From positions 1-20,176 of IMG/VR virus record IMGVR_UViG_3300030109_004468: DNA of 20,176 bases. One strand, written 5' to 3'. This document shows, one piece after another, positions 1 through 5,108 of this stretch (position 1 is its first letter; each line of letters starts with the position of its first letter). Position numbers and translations under genes: made by a program. This stretch comes from a virus. The notes beneath the pieces are model-generated. The model was not told where the DNA came from. It worked only from the letters and a program-made list of their open reading frames with translations, and did no database searches.

Positions 1-174
1 GGCATCAACCGCATTAGTAGAGTATTCGCGGATAACTGCGAGTACCTTGTCGGAGTACAACTGATTCCGCAATACGTTGAATATGTGAGAGAGTCCTGAC
101 TCCTTGATTCCAAAAGATACTGATTGGAAATCGTCGGACTGTTTGAGCGTTGTTTGTTTTGACGTAGTAATCAT
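1..174 (-). CDS. rIIA-like: rIIA-like GHKL ATPase, N-terminal fragment
   Basis: Only the first ~58 codons are in the window; the gene runs off the left edge. The visible protein ends in VIREYSTNAVDA, which matches the N-box of GHKL (Hsp90/gyrase/MutL-type) ATPases as it appears in T4 rIIA relatives, where the Glu and Asn bind Mg-ATP. In T4, rIIA is an early, membrane-associated protein linked to lysis inhibition and to resistance to the RexAB exclusion system; that role here is inference. I chose the ATG at 174-172. An in-frame ATG at 186-184 would add four residues but overlaps the putative -10 hexamer. If the promoter is right, the mRNA has almost no leader. The gene follows three tandem structured elements and carries the 17-base box shared with two other operon starts. 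Confidence 0.72.
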   Translation of the reverse strand, partial: MITTSKQTTLKQSDDFQSVSFGIKESGLSHIFNVLRNQLYSDKVLAVIREYSTNAVDA

Positions 175-184
175 AACGAGACTC

Positions 185-213
185 ATCTTACCAGCGTTCT
201 GGAGACAAGTCAA
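185..213 (-). promoter_or_regulatory. Promoter-like box ahead of the rIIA-like gene
   Basis: On the minus strand TTGACT (213-208) and TAAGAT (190-185) are separated by exactly 17 bases, a good sigma70-type layout. Positions 213-197 read TTGACTTGTCTCCAGAA, which shares the pattern TTGAC-N6-CCAGAA with boxes at 3910-3926 and 12429-12445. An AGTCT lies just upstream of the ATG here, as at the other two sites. Confidence 0.6.
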
Positions 214-258
214 GTCCTAAATTAAAAATTTTTTCCAGTTAATTTTTATCAATAAAAA

Positions 259-320
259 AGGCTATCTAAATGGCTCAAGAATTACATCTTGTGTAAAGTG
301 CTACTGAATTAGATTAGCCT
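259..320 (-). repeat. Structured element A (array 1)
   Basis: Plus-strand coordinates: outer stem 259-269 with 309-320 (11 bp, one bulged T at 314/315 after 5 bp); 12-nt strands 270-281 and 297-308; hairpin 282-296 with 5-bp stem TTACA/TGTAA. On the coding strand the loop is CAAGA and both strands begin TTC and end T. It is the last copy transcribed before the rIIA-like promoter. Confidence 0.8.
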
Positions 321-330
321 CAAAATTGAT

Positions 331-396
331 TGTGCTTGTTTAGAATGGCGGCGAAACATATCTAGTATGTATACCTTTTGAACTAAATCAAGCGCA
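331..396 (-). repeat. Structured element B (array 1)
   Basis: Outer stem 331-343 with 383-396 (13 bp, bulged T at 388 after 5 bp); 12-nt strands 344-355 and 371-382; hairpin 356-370, stem ACATA/TATGT, coding-strand loop CTAGA. The outer-stem sequence differs entirely from its neighbours while the pairing is kept. One pair (333/394) is a G-U wobble only on the plus strand. Confidence 0.8.
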
Positions 397-399
397 CAA

Positions 400-463
400 G
401 TGGGAGTTTGGAGTCGTAAAGAATTACATCTTGTGTAAATGCGATTTGAACCAAATCACTCAC
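400..463 (-). repeat. Structured element C (array 1)
   Basis: Outer stem 400-411 with 451-463 (bulged T at 456 after 5 bp, one A/A mismatch at 405/458, and 403/460 as a wobble on the plus strand only); 12-nt strands 412-423 and 439-450; hairpin 424-438, TTACA/TGTAA, coding-strand loop CAAGA. The TGA stop (458-456) of the preceding gene lies in the outer stem. The weakest outer stem of the ten. Confidence 0.75.
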
Positions 464-638
464 TTGTAAAATTATTTTTTACGTCATCTGTATTGTTAAA
501 ATTTACAAAATCTAAATAGTCATTCTTATCAGCACTAAAGAATAATACTTTACAATCCTCTCCTTCAAAAAAGTAACTGTTTTGTTCCATGTCTAAAAAC
601 TCGTTGTTTTCGTCTGAATATGAAAATGTCTTAATCAT
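456..638 (-). CDS. Small acidic hypothetical protein
   Basis: A 60-aa protein that I do not recognise. It is acidic and rich in aromatic and Asn/Asp residues (NEFLDMEQNSYFFEGEDC, NDYLDFVNFNN), with no membrane segment or known motif. It is the last gene of the 1608-456 cluster; its stop codon lies within the outer stem of structured element C. The start ATG is preceded by a 29-base sequence that is repeated, with one mismatch, inside the next gene upstream. There is no clear Shine-Dalgarno. The call as a gene rests on its place in a tightly packed same-strand cluster and on clean termination at the element. Confidence 0.55.
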   Translation of the reverse strand: MIKTFSYSDENNEFLDMEQNSYFFEGEDCKVLFFSADKNDYLDFVNFNNTDDVKNNFTSE

Positions 639-641
639 GTT

Positions 642-670
642 ATTTATTTGGCCTTTTTTCGTTCACAATT
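642..670 (-). repeat. 29-bp direct repeat, copy 1
   Basis: Positions 642-670 match 833-861 at 28 of 29 bases. Copy 1 spans the stop codon of one gene and the leader of the next; on the coding strand it includes GCCAAATAAAT a few bases before ATG. A shorter related stretch lies at 1607-1624, upstream of and into another start codon. Confidence 0.8.
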
Positions 671-926
671 CATCTACTATTACACTAGCAATGTCTTGTC
701 TCGCGGCCTCAGAATCAAAATTTATTTGGCTCCTTCCGTTTCCTATTTTATCTAAAATTTCTAAAATCTTCGCACGCAAGGAATCTTCATCATACTCCCA
801 AGTGATATCTTTATTCTCTACTACATACATAGATTTATTTGGCGTTTTTTCGTTCACAATTTCTCTTCCTACGACTTCGCTATTCAGCGGCCAAGATAAT
901 TCATTATTTGGCTTTTCATCATTCAT
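663..926 (-). CDS. Hypothetical protein, 87 aa
   Basis: An 87-aa protein that I do not recognise. The N-terminal third is Asn/Lys/Pro-rich with two similar short peptides (NDEKPNNE and NEKTPNKS); the second is encoded by copy 2 of the 29-bp repeat. The rest looks helical and charged (DSLRAKILEILDKIGNGR, SEAARQDIASVIVDEL). The start overlaps the upstream stop (TGAATGA), so translation is probably coupled. An in-frame ATG at residue 33, just after the repeat, could be an internal start giving a 55-aa form. A TATAAT at 946-941 could be a promoter inside the upstream gene. Confidence 0.6.
   Translation of the reverse strand: MNDEKPNNELSWPLNSEVVGREIVNEKTPNKSMYVVENKDITWEYDEDSLRAKILEILDKIGNGRSQINFDSEAARQDIASVIVDEL
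833..861 (-). repeat. 29-bp direct repeat, copy 2
   Basis: Second copy of the repeat at 642-670, with one mismatch (844 against 653). It lies in the coding region of the 87-aa gene and is followed nine bases later by an in-frame ATG. It could be a small duplication, or a leader signal that serves both as code and as an initiation region. Confidence 0.75.
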
Positions 927-1209
927 TTTTAGTTAATGATATTATATGCTCTTTTACTACTTTCTGTACTCTGGTATCTTCCGGCAAGTCCTCTAATCTA
1001 TGCTCTCTTTCTAGTTTTCTGCCTTGCCTATCCACATAAGAAAACTTTTTAGGCGGGTCATCACCTTCAAAGTCTGCCCAGTCGAACTCTTTATCAAGAG
1101 CTTCCATGTTGTTCATGTTCACCCAAAACAAACCGCGCCCATCTTTATCATTAGAGAGGGTAAGCATCTCCCTGCGAGCCATCTTAAAAAGTAATTCTTT
1201 ATATGTCAT
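919..1209 (-). CDS. Hypothetical protein, 96 aa
   Basis: A 96-aa charged, soluble protein with no family I recognise. The middle is acidic and aromatic (EFDWADFEGDDPPKKFSYVD) and the C-terminal half helical with many charges (RKLEREHRLEDLPED). Translation probably starts at the ATG 1209-1207, directly after the upstream gene's TAA (TAAATG). A TATAAT at 1228-1223 lies 14 bases upstream and could give a separate transcript. It overlaps the following gene by 8 bases. Confidence 0.65.
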   Translation of the reverse strand: MTYKELLFKMARREMLTLSNDKDGRGLFWVNMNNMEALDKEFDWADFEGDDPPKKFSYVDRQGRKLEREHRLEDLPEDTRVQKVVKEHIISLTKNE

Positions 1210-1404
1210 TTACCACTTGTGTATTATATTAGCCATAATGAAAAAACAGGTAATTAAATTTACTATAATGATTGAAGTCCTCATAAGTAAACTTATTTGC
1301 GCCTGTCTGAGTGACAATATAGGTATATTTGGCTCGTCCTCATCAGTCTTTCCTATCCGGTGGTCTACTGTCCTGCACCAAATTAGCCATAACTTTTTAA
1401 TCAC
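1210..1404 (-). CDS. Small single-pass membrane protein, 64 aa
   Basis: A 64-aa protein that starts at GTG (1404-1402); the GTGATTAA junction overlaps the stop of the preceding gene. Residues ~1-35 are polar and charged (TVDHRIGKTDEDEPN). Residues ~38-61 form one hydrophobic segment (LLMRTSIIIVNLITCFFIMA) ending in HKW. There is no signal peptidase site. The topology is probably N-in, but this is not certain. It is the third of three consecutive tiny membrane proteins. Holin, spanin or exclusion roles are all possible; nothing in the sequence decides. Confidence 0.62.
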   Translation of the reverse strand: MIKKLWLIWCRTVDHRIGKTDEDEPNIPILSLRQAQISLLMRTSIIIVNLITCFFIMANIIHKW

Positions 1405-1522
1405 TATCCCTATCCTTCTTTCTTTTCTTTTTTTCTTCTACCAATATGGTAGACGACCAAGCAAACATACACACTATGAAAATTATTAGTCCCGACGCAA
1501 CTTGTAATACTAGTTCTATCAT
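1397..1522 (-). CDS. Tiny membrane protein, 41 aa
   Basis: A 41-aa reading frame: an N-terminal hydrophobic helix from residue 4 to ~28 (VLQVASGLIIFIVCMFAWSS), then a strongly basic tail (EEKKKRKKDRDSD). The basic tail suggests the C-terminus stays in the cytoplasm. The ATG overlaps the upstream stop (ATGA) and its own stop overlaps the next start. Coupled overlaps on both sides and the membrane-protein composition support it as a real gene despite its size. Function unknown. Confidence 0.6.
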   Translation of the reverse strand: MIELVLQVASGLIIFIVCMFAWSSTILVEEKKKRKKDRDSD

Positions 1523-1608
1523 ACTAGATATTTAGCGGCCAAGATGCAGTTGCCTATGACTAAAATAGCTATCAGTAGCCACCATCTTATGATTTGTTTT
1601 TTCGTCAT
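1519..1608 (-). CDS. Tiny membrane peptide, 29 aa
   Basis: A 29-aa frame, MTKKQIIRWW followed by a hydrophobic stretch (LLIAILVIGNCILAA) and KYLV. The pattern of positive residues, two Trp at the interface and ~17 apolar residues fits a single membrane helix. It leads the cluster of three small membrane proteins, and its TGA overlaps the next ATG. The ATG lies in GCCAAATAAATGACG, which resembles the leader of the 60-aa gene at 638. Structured element D ends 25 bases upstream. It is very short, so the call depends on context. Confidence 0.5.
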   Translation of the reverse strand: MTKKQIIRWWLLIAILVIGNCILAAKYLV

Positions 1609-1632
1609 TTATTTGGCTTTTTTTCTTTAGTA

Positions 1633-1694
1633 AACTAATCTGAATTAGTGCTGAAGTATATCTAGTATACATCCTCCGAGAATCAGATTTAGTT
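1633..1694 (-). repeat. Structured element D (array 2)
   Basis: Outer stem 1633-1643 with 1683-1694 (11 bp, bulged T at 1688 after 5 bp); 12-nt strands 1644-1655 and 1671-1682; hairpin 1656-1670, GTATA/TATAC, coding-strand loop CTAGA. It lies just upstream of the 29-aa gene. Confidence 0.8.
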
Positions 1695-1697
1695 ATG

Positions 1698-1759
1698 AGT
1701 TAATTTAGATTGCGGCCGAAGCATATCTTATATGCAGCGCTCTTGAACTAAATTTAACT
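1698..1759 (-). repeat. Structured element E (array 2)
   Basis: Outer stem 1698-1708 with 1748-1759 (11 bp, bulged T at 1753 after 5 bp); 12-nt strands 1709-1720 and 1736-1747; hairpin 1721-1735, GCATA/TATGC, coding-strand loop TAAGA. Its outer stem nearly matches that of element F, so E and F could also cross-pair or be recent duplicates. Confidence 0.82.
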
Positions 1760-1767
1760 ACGTTAAA

Positions 1768-1829
1768 GGTTAATTTAGATTTCGCATGAAACATATCTAG
1801 TATGTATTGATTGTGAACTAAATTTAACC
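1768..1829 (-). repeat. Structured element F (array 2)
   Basis: Outer stem 1768-1778 with 1818-1829 (11 bp, bulged T at 1823 after 5 bp); 12-nt strands 1779-1790 and 1806-1817; hairpin 1791-1805, ACATA/TATGT, coding-strand loop CTAGA. It is the copy nearest to the terminator of the preceding gene. Confidence 0.82.
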
Positions 1830-1862
1830 ACAACTTATTATATTGTTATTTGCGCTAAATTC

Positions 1863-1890
1863 AAAAAAAACCCCACTCCGTAGAGTGGGG
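1863..1890 (-). terminator. Intrinsic terminator of the 61-aa basic-protein gene
   Basis: On the minus strand an 8-bp stem CCCCACTC/GAGTGGGG with a four-base loop is followed by eight T. It lies 33 bases after the stop codon at 1924 and before array 2, so array 2 would be transcribed by read-through or from its own promoter. Confidence 0.9.
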
Positions 1891-1923
1891 CCGTTATGAG
1901 GACTACTATTTACTGGGGGGAGA

Positions 1924-2109
1924 TTACTTGCGCGTCCGACGCTTACTGAATTTAAGCGTCTGTGAGTCCTTTGCCACAGTAAATGTAGACTTTGGAGCAG
2001 CAACGTATTCCGAACGATGCTGATTGAACTTACGCAGCTTCTCAACAGAATCAATCTGAAGGTCGCTGCCCGTCTGTGTTACGTTTACTCGGTATGTAGT
2101 ATTTCTCAT
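1924..2109 (-). CDS. Small basic protein, 61 aa
   Basis: A 61-aa protein rich in Thr, Ser, Lys and Arg, with a strongly basic C-terminus (LKFSKRRTRK). No known family and no membrane segment. The basic tail would suit nucleic-acid binding, but that is only a possibility. It forms its own transcription unit: a promoter-like TTAGAC-N17-TATAAT upstream and a strong intrinsic terminator after it. The ATG at 2109 is only eight bases past the -10, so the transcript would be leaderless or nearly so. Confidence 0.65.
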   Translation of the reverse strand: MRNTTYRVNVTQTGSDLQIDSVEKLRKFNQHRSEYVAAPKSTFTVAKDSQTLKFSKRRTRK

Positions 2110-2117
2110 ACAAATAT

Positions 2118-2146
2118 ATTATAGCTCCAAAAATACTTTTGTCTAA
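2118..2146 (-). promoter_or_regulatory. Sigma70-like promoter of the 61-aa gene
   Basis: Minus strand TTAGAC (2146-2141) and a perfect TATAAT (2123-2118) with 17-base spacing. The TATATTTG that follows also resembles the Bacteroidetes -7 element, but other promoters in the window do not follow that pattern. Confidence 0.6.
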
Positions 2147-2162
2147 TTTTTCTTTAACTTTT

Positions 2163-2336
2163 TCAAAAAGATATTTTTACAATAGTGCCTTTTACTGCGC
2201 CCGTTTCCTTTTCATACTTATTTGGAGCAGGCTTATCCTCTGGCAACCATTCATACTTCGTGCTATGACATCCAGTGCATAAAATAAAAATTAAAGTCAA
2301 AACAAAACAAATAAATACTCTAGTTTCTAATTTCAT
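2163..2336 (-). CDS. Small lipoprotein, 57 aa
   Basis: A 57-aa protein with a classical lipoprotein signal: a short charged start (MKLETR), a hydrophobic stretch (VFICFVLTLIFIL) and the lipobox-like CTGC, giving a mature protein that begins at Cys23 with HSTKYEWLPEDK. After export the 35-residue mature part would be anchored to a membrane. Small phage lipoproteins of this kind include outer-membrane spanins (Rz1-like) and exclusion proteins; neither is shown here. It has the best ribosome-binding site in the window, GGAGGTAAGAAATG, whose bases are also the last codons of the upstream nuclease gene, and the ATG overlaps that gene's stop. Confidence 0.7.
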   Translation of the reverse strand: MKLETRVFICFVLTLIFILCTGCHSTKYEWLPEDKPAPNKYEKETGAVKGTIVKISF

Positions 2337-2710
2337 TTCTTACCTCCTAAATATTTCTTCGCATGACCTTCAGCGAGTAGCTTTTGATTATAGCTGCCCG
2401 TTGTAGAAAACGGAGAAGCATCCTCTGGATATTTATACAAGACTCCTAAAAGCCTGCCATATTTTCCTTTTTTATCAATAGAGGTTTCAATAATAAACTC
2501 GTTGTTGCCTTCAGCAATCAACTCCTCAAGTCTGGCTTTTGCTGCCAAGCCTCTCGCTTTCTCCTCTTTGTCTCTTGTGCGGCATTCTGGGGTGTCTATG
2601 CCGTACAAACGGATGCGCTCCTTCTTGAACGTGCTGAAGCCGCAATCAATCATAGCATCGACTGTATCGCCATCCACAACTCTTATCAGCTTTGCTTTAT
2701 ATTGATACAT
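2333..2710 (-). CDS. Thermonuclease (SNase-like) family nuclease
   Basis: A 125-aa member of the staphylococcal-nuclease (SNase/TNase) family, a Ca-dependent phosphodiesterase fold acting on DNA and RNA. The signatures are in order: VVDGDTVDA (~10-19, metal-binding Asp), RIRLYGIDTPE (~32-43, catalytic Arg and Glu) and KKGKYGRLLG (~79-88, second catalytic Arg). The length is close to one SNase domain with no export signal, so it probably acts in the cytoplasm, for example in host-DNA breakdown or repair. The start overlaps the 3' end of the 55-aa gene by 14 bases. Confidence 0.88.
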   Translation of the reverse strand: MYQYKAKLIRVVDGDTVDAMIDCGFSTFKKERIRLYGIDTPECRTRDKEEKARGLAAKARLEELIAEGNNEFIIETSIDKKGKYGRLLGVLYKYPEDASPFSTTGSYNQKLLAEGHAKKYLGGKK

Positions 2711-2864
2711 CTGAATCTTTGCCTAGTTTTGCCGCGAGTTCCTCAAGAGATATTACAATATCATTTATGAGATACTCTGTTTCAAACCTTTCATCCTCGT
2801 CCAGATGTCGTAAGTCAATAGCTAGTAGGTCCTCTATCATCTGATATATTTTATCTTTTTCCAT
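2697..2864 (-). CDS. Small acidic helical protein, 55 aa
   Basis: A 55-aa acidic protein (MEKDKIYQMIEDLLAIDLRH...), predicted from composition to be mostly helical. No family recognised. It starts about 25 bases past an intrinsic terminator, so its expression needs read-through or a local promoter. Its end overlaps the nuclease gene, suggesting coupled translation; a partner or inhibitor of that nuclease is conceivable but unsupported. The Shine-Dalgarno is weak. Confidence 0.55.
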   Translation of the reverse strand: MEKDKIYQMIEDLLAIDLRHLDEDERFETEYLINDIVISLEELAAKLGKDSDVSI

Positions 2865-2888
2865 GACTTTTGACAAAAGAATTTACAC

Positions 2889-2912
2889 AAAAAAAGCGGC
2901 CGAAGCCGCTTT
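2889..2912 (-). terminator. Intrinsic terminator with UUCG tetraloop
   Basis: On the minus strand AAAGCGGC-TTCG-GCCGCTTT forms an 8-bp stem closed by the very stable C(UUCG)G loop and runs into a T tract (seven T, the first three inside the stem). It lies directly after structured element I and closes the unit that starts at 3889. Confidence 0.9.
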
Positions 2913-2915
2913 GAG

Positions 2916-2974
2916 TGTTATTTGAATTTAGGTTGAAAACTTTTACAAGTTATTTAGTGTGAATCAAACTAACA
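2916..2974 (-). repeat. Structured element I (single copy, variant hairpin)
   Basis: Outer stem 2916-2925 with 2964-2974 (10 bp, bulged C at 2969 after 5 bp); 12-nt strands 2926-2937 and 2952-2963; hairpin 2938-2951 with stem AACTT/AAGTT and a four-base loop. On the coding strand the loop is GTAA, a GNRA tetraloop, replacing the usual pentaloop. The TGA of the upstream gene (2966-2964) lies in the outer stem, and an intrinsic terminator follows. Confidence 0.75.
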
Positions 2975-3140
2975 GGAAATCAGTTATTTCAGTGACGTAG
3001 ACTCTTTTTTTCTTGCACTTTTCACAAGTACCTTTTCTCCAAGAGCCACAGCGATCAGTTATTTTAGGCTGACGCCCTTCTTTTTTAGCGGCACGTTTTT
3101 CCCTGTTCTGTGCCTTGATTCCGCACTCGTAACAGATCAC
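2964..3140 (-). CDS. Small zinc-ribbon protein, 58 aa
   Basis: A 58-aa basic protein with two Cys pairs: CYEC near the N-terminus (residues 3 and 6) and CEKC near residues 39-42, plus a further Cys at 31. This fits a small zinc ribbon with a Lys/Arg-rich linker, a common nucleic-acid or protein-binding module. It starts at GTG overlapping the TGA of the upstream gene (GTGA), so it is probably translated with it. Its stop codon lies in structured element I. No specific family can be named. Confidence 0.62.
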   Translation of the reverse strand: MICYECGIKAQNREKRAAKKEGRQPKITDRCGSWRKGTCEKCKKKRVYVTEITDFLLV

Positions 3141-3889
3141 GACGCTTTGGCTTTAGCTTTCTTCTGAATCCGGTCTATGATTTCAAAGGCAGTAATTCGC
3201 GGAATGTCTTTGACGCTGTTCCACTTCTTAGCTTCTTGATTCTTCTCTTCGATCAACTTGCTTTTGACTTGCTCAAAAGTAACGTTGTTTTCGCTGAGAA
3301 TAGTAGACAGGAAGGAATCTGGAGACATTGTAGCCGAAGATTGAGCCGCAGAAACAATGGCTGACGGCATTACTCTGTTGGTAGTTGCCTGCTTGCCTTT
3401 ATTTGGCGCGATTTCTTCCTTGGCTACGATGTTGATCTTCAAGAAGTTACGTACTGCTCGACAGAAAGCTCTGTTCTCAGCAATAGCGGCCAAGTAAATC
3501 TGCCCGAAACCTTCTGTGTTATTTAGGCCAGCATCAGCAGTTCCTTCAAAGTAGATCTCCTCTCCTTCAGTCTCGTAGTTTCCAGCCCAAGTAATTCCAC
3601 ATTTCATGCAAACATACTCGGGAGAAGCGGCGACGATATCATACTTTACAGATTTGATACCTCTTATTTGAGCGACTTCTTTCAGGCCTGATAAAAGAAT
3701 AATTAAATTCTTATCTTCTAGCTTTGTTACGTCAGTCTCAGAAGTATTATCTCTGTTGGGGACAATATGCTTATTGTCGACCATCTTCCTCCAGTCTATC
3801 AAGCCATCGTCTTGAAAACTGTACTTTACTCCATCCAGTAGTCCGTGGGAGTTCCTCTTAATCGATTTTGGCGGTGTATTTGTTGCCAT
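3137..3889 (-). CDS. Possible ssDNA-annealing recombination protein
   Basis: A 250-aa protein. Residues ~80-165 contain a central domain ending in GFGQIYLAAIAENRAFCRAV, a helix that resembles the Ala/Glu/Arg-rich helix of phage Rad52/ERF-type annealing proteins and related phage recombination proteins. It also has a CMKC pair (~95-98), possibly half of a metal site, and a C-terminal Lys/Ala-rich helix (IIDRIQKKAKAKA). If right, it would pair single strands during recombination with the UvsX-like protein at 18036-19127. The family link is from memory of short motifs only; an unrelated DNA-binding protein is equally possible. The gene leads its transcription unit behind a 17-base box and promoter, with only a few bases of leader. 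Confidence 0.4.
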   Translation of the reverse strand: MATNTPPKSIKRNSHGLLDGVKYSFQDDGLIDWRKMVDNKHIVPNRDNTSETDVTKLEDKNLIILLSGLKEVAQIRGIKSVKYDIVAASPEYVCMKCGITWAGNYETEGEEIYFEGTADAGLNNTEGFGQIYLAAIAENRAFCRAVRNFLKINIVAKEEIAPNKGKQATTNRVMPSAIVSAAQSSATMSPDSFLSTILSENNVTFEQVKSKLIEEKNQEAKKWNSVKDIPRITAFEIIDRIQKKAKAKAS

Positions 3890-3897
3890 ACACGTTA

Positions 3898-3926
3898 AGA
3901 CTATCTGACTTCTGGAAGCTTGTCAA
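3898..3926 (-). promoter_or_regulatory. Promoter with shared 17-base box
   Basis: Minus strand TTGACA (3926-3921), 17 bases, then TAGTCT (3903-3898); the ATG follows at 3889. The box TTGACAAGCTTCCAGAA (3926-3910) matches those before the rIIA-like gene and the PHP gene. The box directly abuts the stop codon of the preceding glycosyltransferase gene. Confidence 0.65.
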
Positions 3927-5108
3927 CTATTTTCTTTCAACTAAATGAAAGTGGTCTTTTTCTTCCCAAAAATCTTCGTGGTCAAAAATTTGCATGAAAG
4001 CATGATCAAAAGATGAAACAGATTGATCGGCGGCAACAGCCATTTTACTAGGAAAAGCTTTTCCTCCGTGAAATAAAAACTTATTAGATTTATAGAATAT
4101 CTTATTTGTTTTGATGAATCTGAGTTCTTCTATGTCTTCCAGCTTTACTTTAGGAACGATATTTATGTTTCGTTCAATATCAAGATAATCTATTTTGTAT
4201 TTGCTTACTTCTTCTTCTGTTTTTTTACTAGCAAGAGCAATGTTTATGCCCTTCTGGATACAACTGAACACGAAAGAAGGATCATGCGAATCATCTAGAA
4301 AATATATCAACTCTGGAATCCTATGCTTATTTTTGTCAATTATATCTTCCGGGATAGGCTTGTCTGTCACAATTGAACACGGACAAATATCTAACTGCTT
4401 TCTTAAGCTGTCTAAATTAAATTGGTAATCGGCCCTAACTATTAAAGTTTCAATACCAAGCTTGTCTATTTCTGATATAGGATTAGATAAAGAGGACTCA
4501 ATTCTTCTGGACTTGTACAAACTACCAACCTTGAGAGTTTTGAATGCAAAAGAATGAGGCTTGCCCAAATTATGCAAAATACACTCGGCTATTTTCTCTG
4601 GCCTTATATTGTCTATAGTCTTGGGCTGCTCATCTCCGTTAAAAGTTGGCTTGCCTATATTTGCGGTTAACACTGTAACGTCTTCCGACTTACTCCAATA
4701 TGGTTTGAATTGTTCGTAAAAAGAATTACTGAAAAGAGTAACAATTTTTTTATCGTAACTTGAAGCGAGCTGAAGAGAAAGATTATTAGTTGTAATATGG
4801 AGAGCTGAGTTTTTTATCACATAAGCTTTTTGATTGTTGTCAGTTTGACCAACAGCTATATAACAGCCAGCGATTTGTTTATCGTCTTTACTTCCAAGTT
4901 GTACAACGGTTATGTTTTTTTCTTTTAAGTAAGGTGACATATAGTCTATCACCATGTCCCAATGGCTATACTTATTTGACTCATCATCGCTAGAAACGTC
5001 TAGCGTTATGTATCTACCTTCGACCGCCATCGGAAAATACTTTTCGTATATAGATGGCTTATCTATTTTTAAGTTATCTTGTAAGGCGTAAGATTCTAAA
5101 ACGTGCAT
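3927..5108 (-). CDS. Glycosyltransferase-like protein, C-terminal half of a GT9-type domain plus an extra domain
   Basis: A 393-aa protein. Residues ~60-190 resemble the C-terminal Rossmann half of heptosyltransferase-like (GT9) enzymes: a strand ITVVQLGS, then IKNSALHITTNNLSLQLA and a strand IVTLFSN, where a sugar nucleotide would bind. The matching N-terminal half is at the end of the preceding gene, so the two may form one GT-B enzyme. Residues ~190-320 form another alpha/beta region (LGIETLIVRADY, IPELIYFLDDS) that I cannot assign. The last ~70 residues are unassigned. It starts 13 bases before the upstream stop. Its role is probably sugar transfer to phage DNA, virion or host glycan. Confidence 0.6.
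   Translation of the reverse strand: MHVLESYALQDNLKIDKPSIYEKYFPMAVEGRYITLDVSSDDESNKYSHWDMVIDYMSPYLKEKNITVVQLGSKDDKQIAGCYIAVGQTDNNQKAYVIKNSALHITTNNLSLQLASSYDKKIVTLFSNSFYEQFKPYWSKSEDVTVLTANIGKPTFNGDEQPKTIDNIRPEKIAECILHNLGKPHSFAFKTLKVGSLYKSRRIESSLSNPISEIDKLGIETLIVRADYQFNLDSLRKQLDICPCSIVTDKPIPEDIIDKNKHRIPELIYFLDDSHDPSFVFSCIQKGINIALASKKTEEEVSKYKIDYLDIERNINIVPKVKLEDIEELRFIKTNKIFYKSNKFLFHGGKAFPSKMAVAADQSVSSFDHAFMQIFDHEDFWEEKDHFHLVERK

Noticed and set aside
259-463. CRISPR-like array (regularly spaced similar repeats with variable sequence between)
   Set aside because: The repeats are not identical; only the fold and a few bases are kept, the variable parts are 8-mers inside each unit, only three units occur per array, and no cas operon is present.
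736-744. boxA-like CGCTCTT next to hairpins as part of a lambda-type nut site (seen in element E at 1738-1744)
   Set aside because: It occurs clearly in one element only, lies in the variable 8-mer region, and is on the strand opposite to the genes.
589-936. Plus-strand reading frames, such as 589-936, 1106-1489 and 7629-7928
   Set aside because: They lie opposite well-supported minus-strand genes, show no recognisable motifs and have no ribosome-binding or promoter context.
1671-1682. Shine-Dalgarno-like GGAGGA in a 12-nt strand of element D
   Set aside because: No start codon follows at a suitable distance on the coding strand, and the bases are in the variable 8-mer.
1633-1829. Integron attC sites or REP-type mobile repeats
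   Set aside because: The folded imperfect palindromes recall attC, but core sites and an integrase are absent, no cassettes lie between copies, and no REP-type transposase is seen in the window.
1698-1829. tRNA or self-cleaving ribozyme (the GAA before a helix recalls hammerhead)
   Set aside because: There is no cloverleaf, no T-arm or anticodon arm, and no CUGANGA segment or cleavage-site triplet in the required place on either strand.
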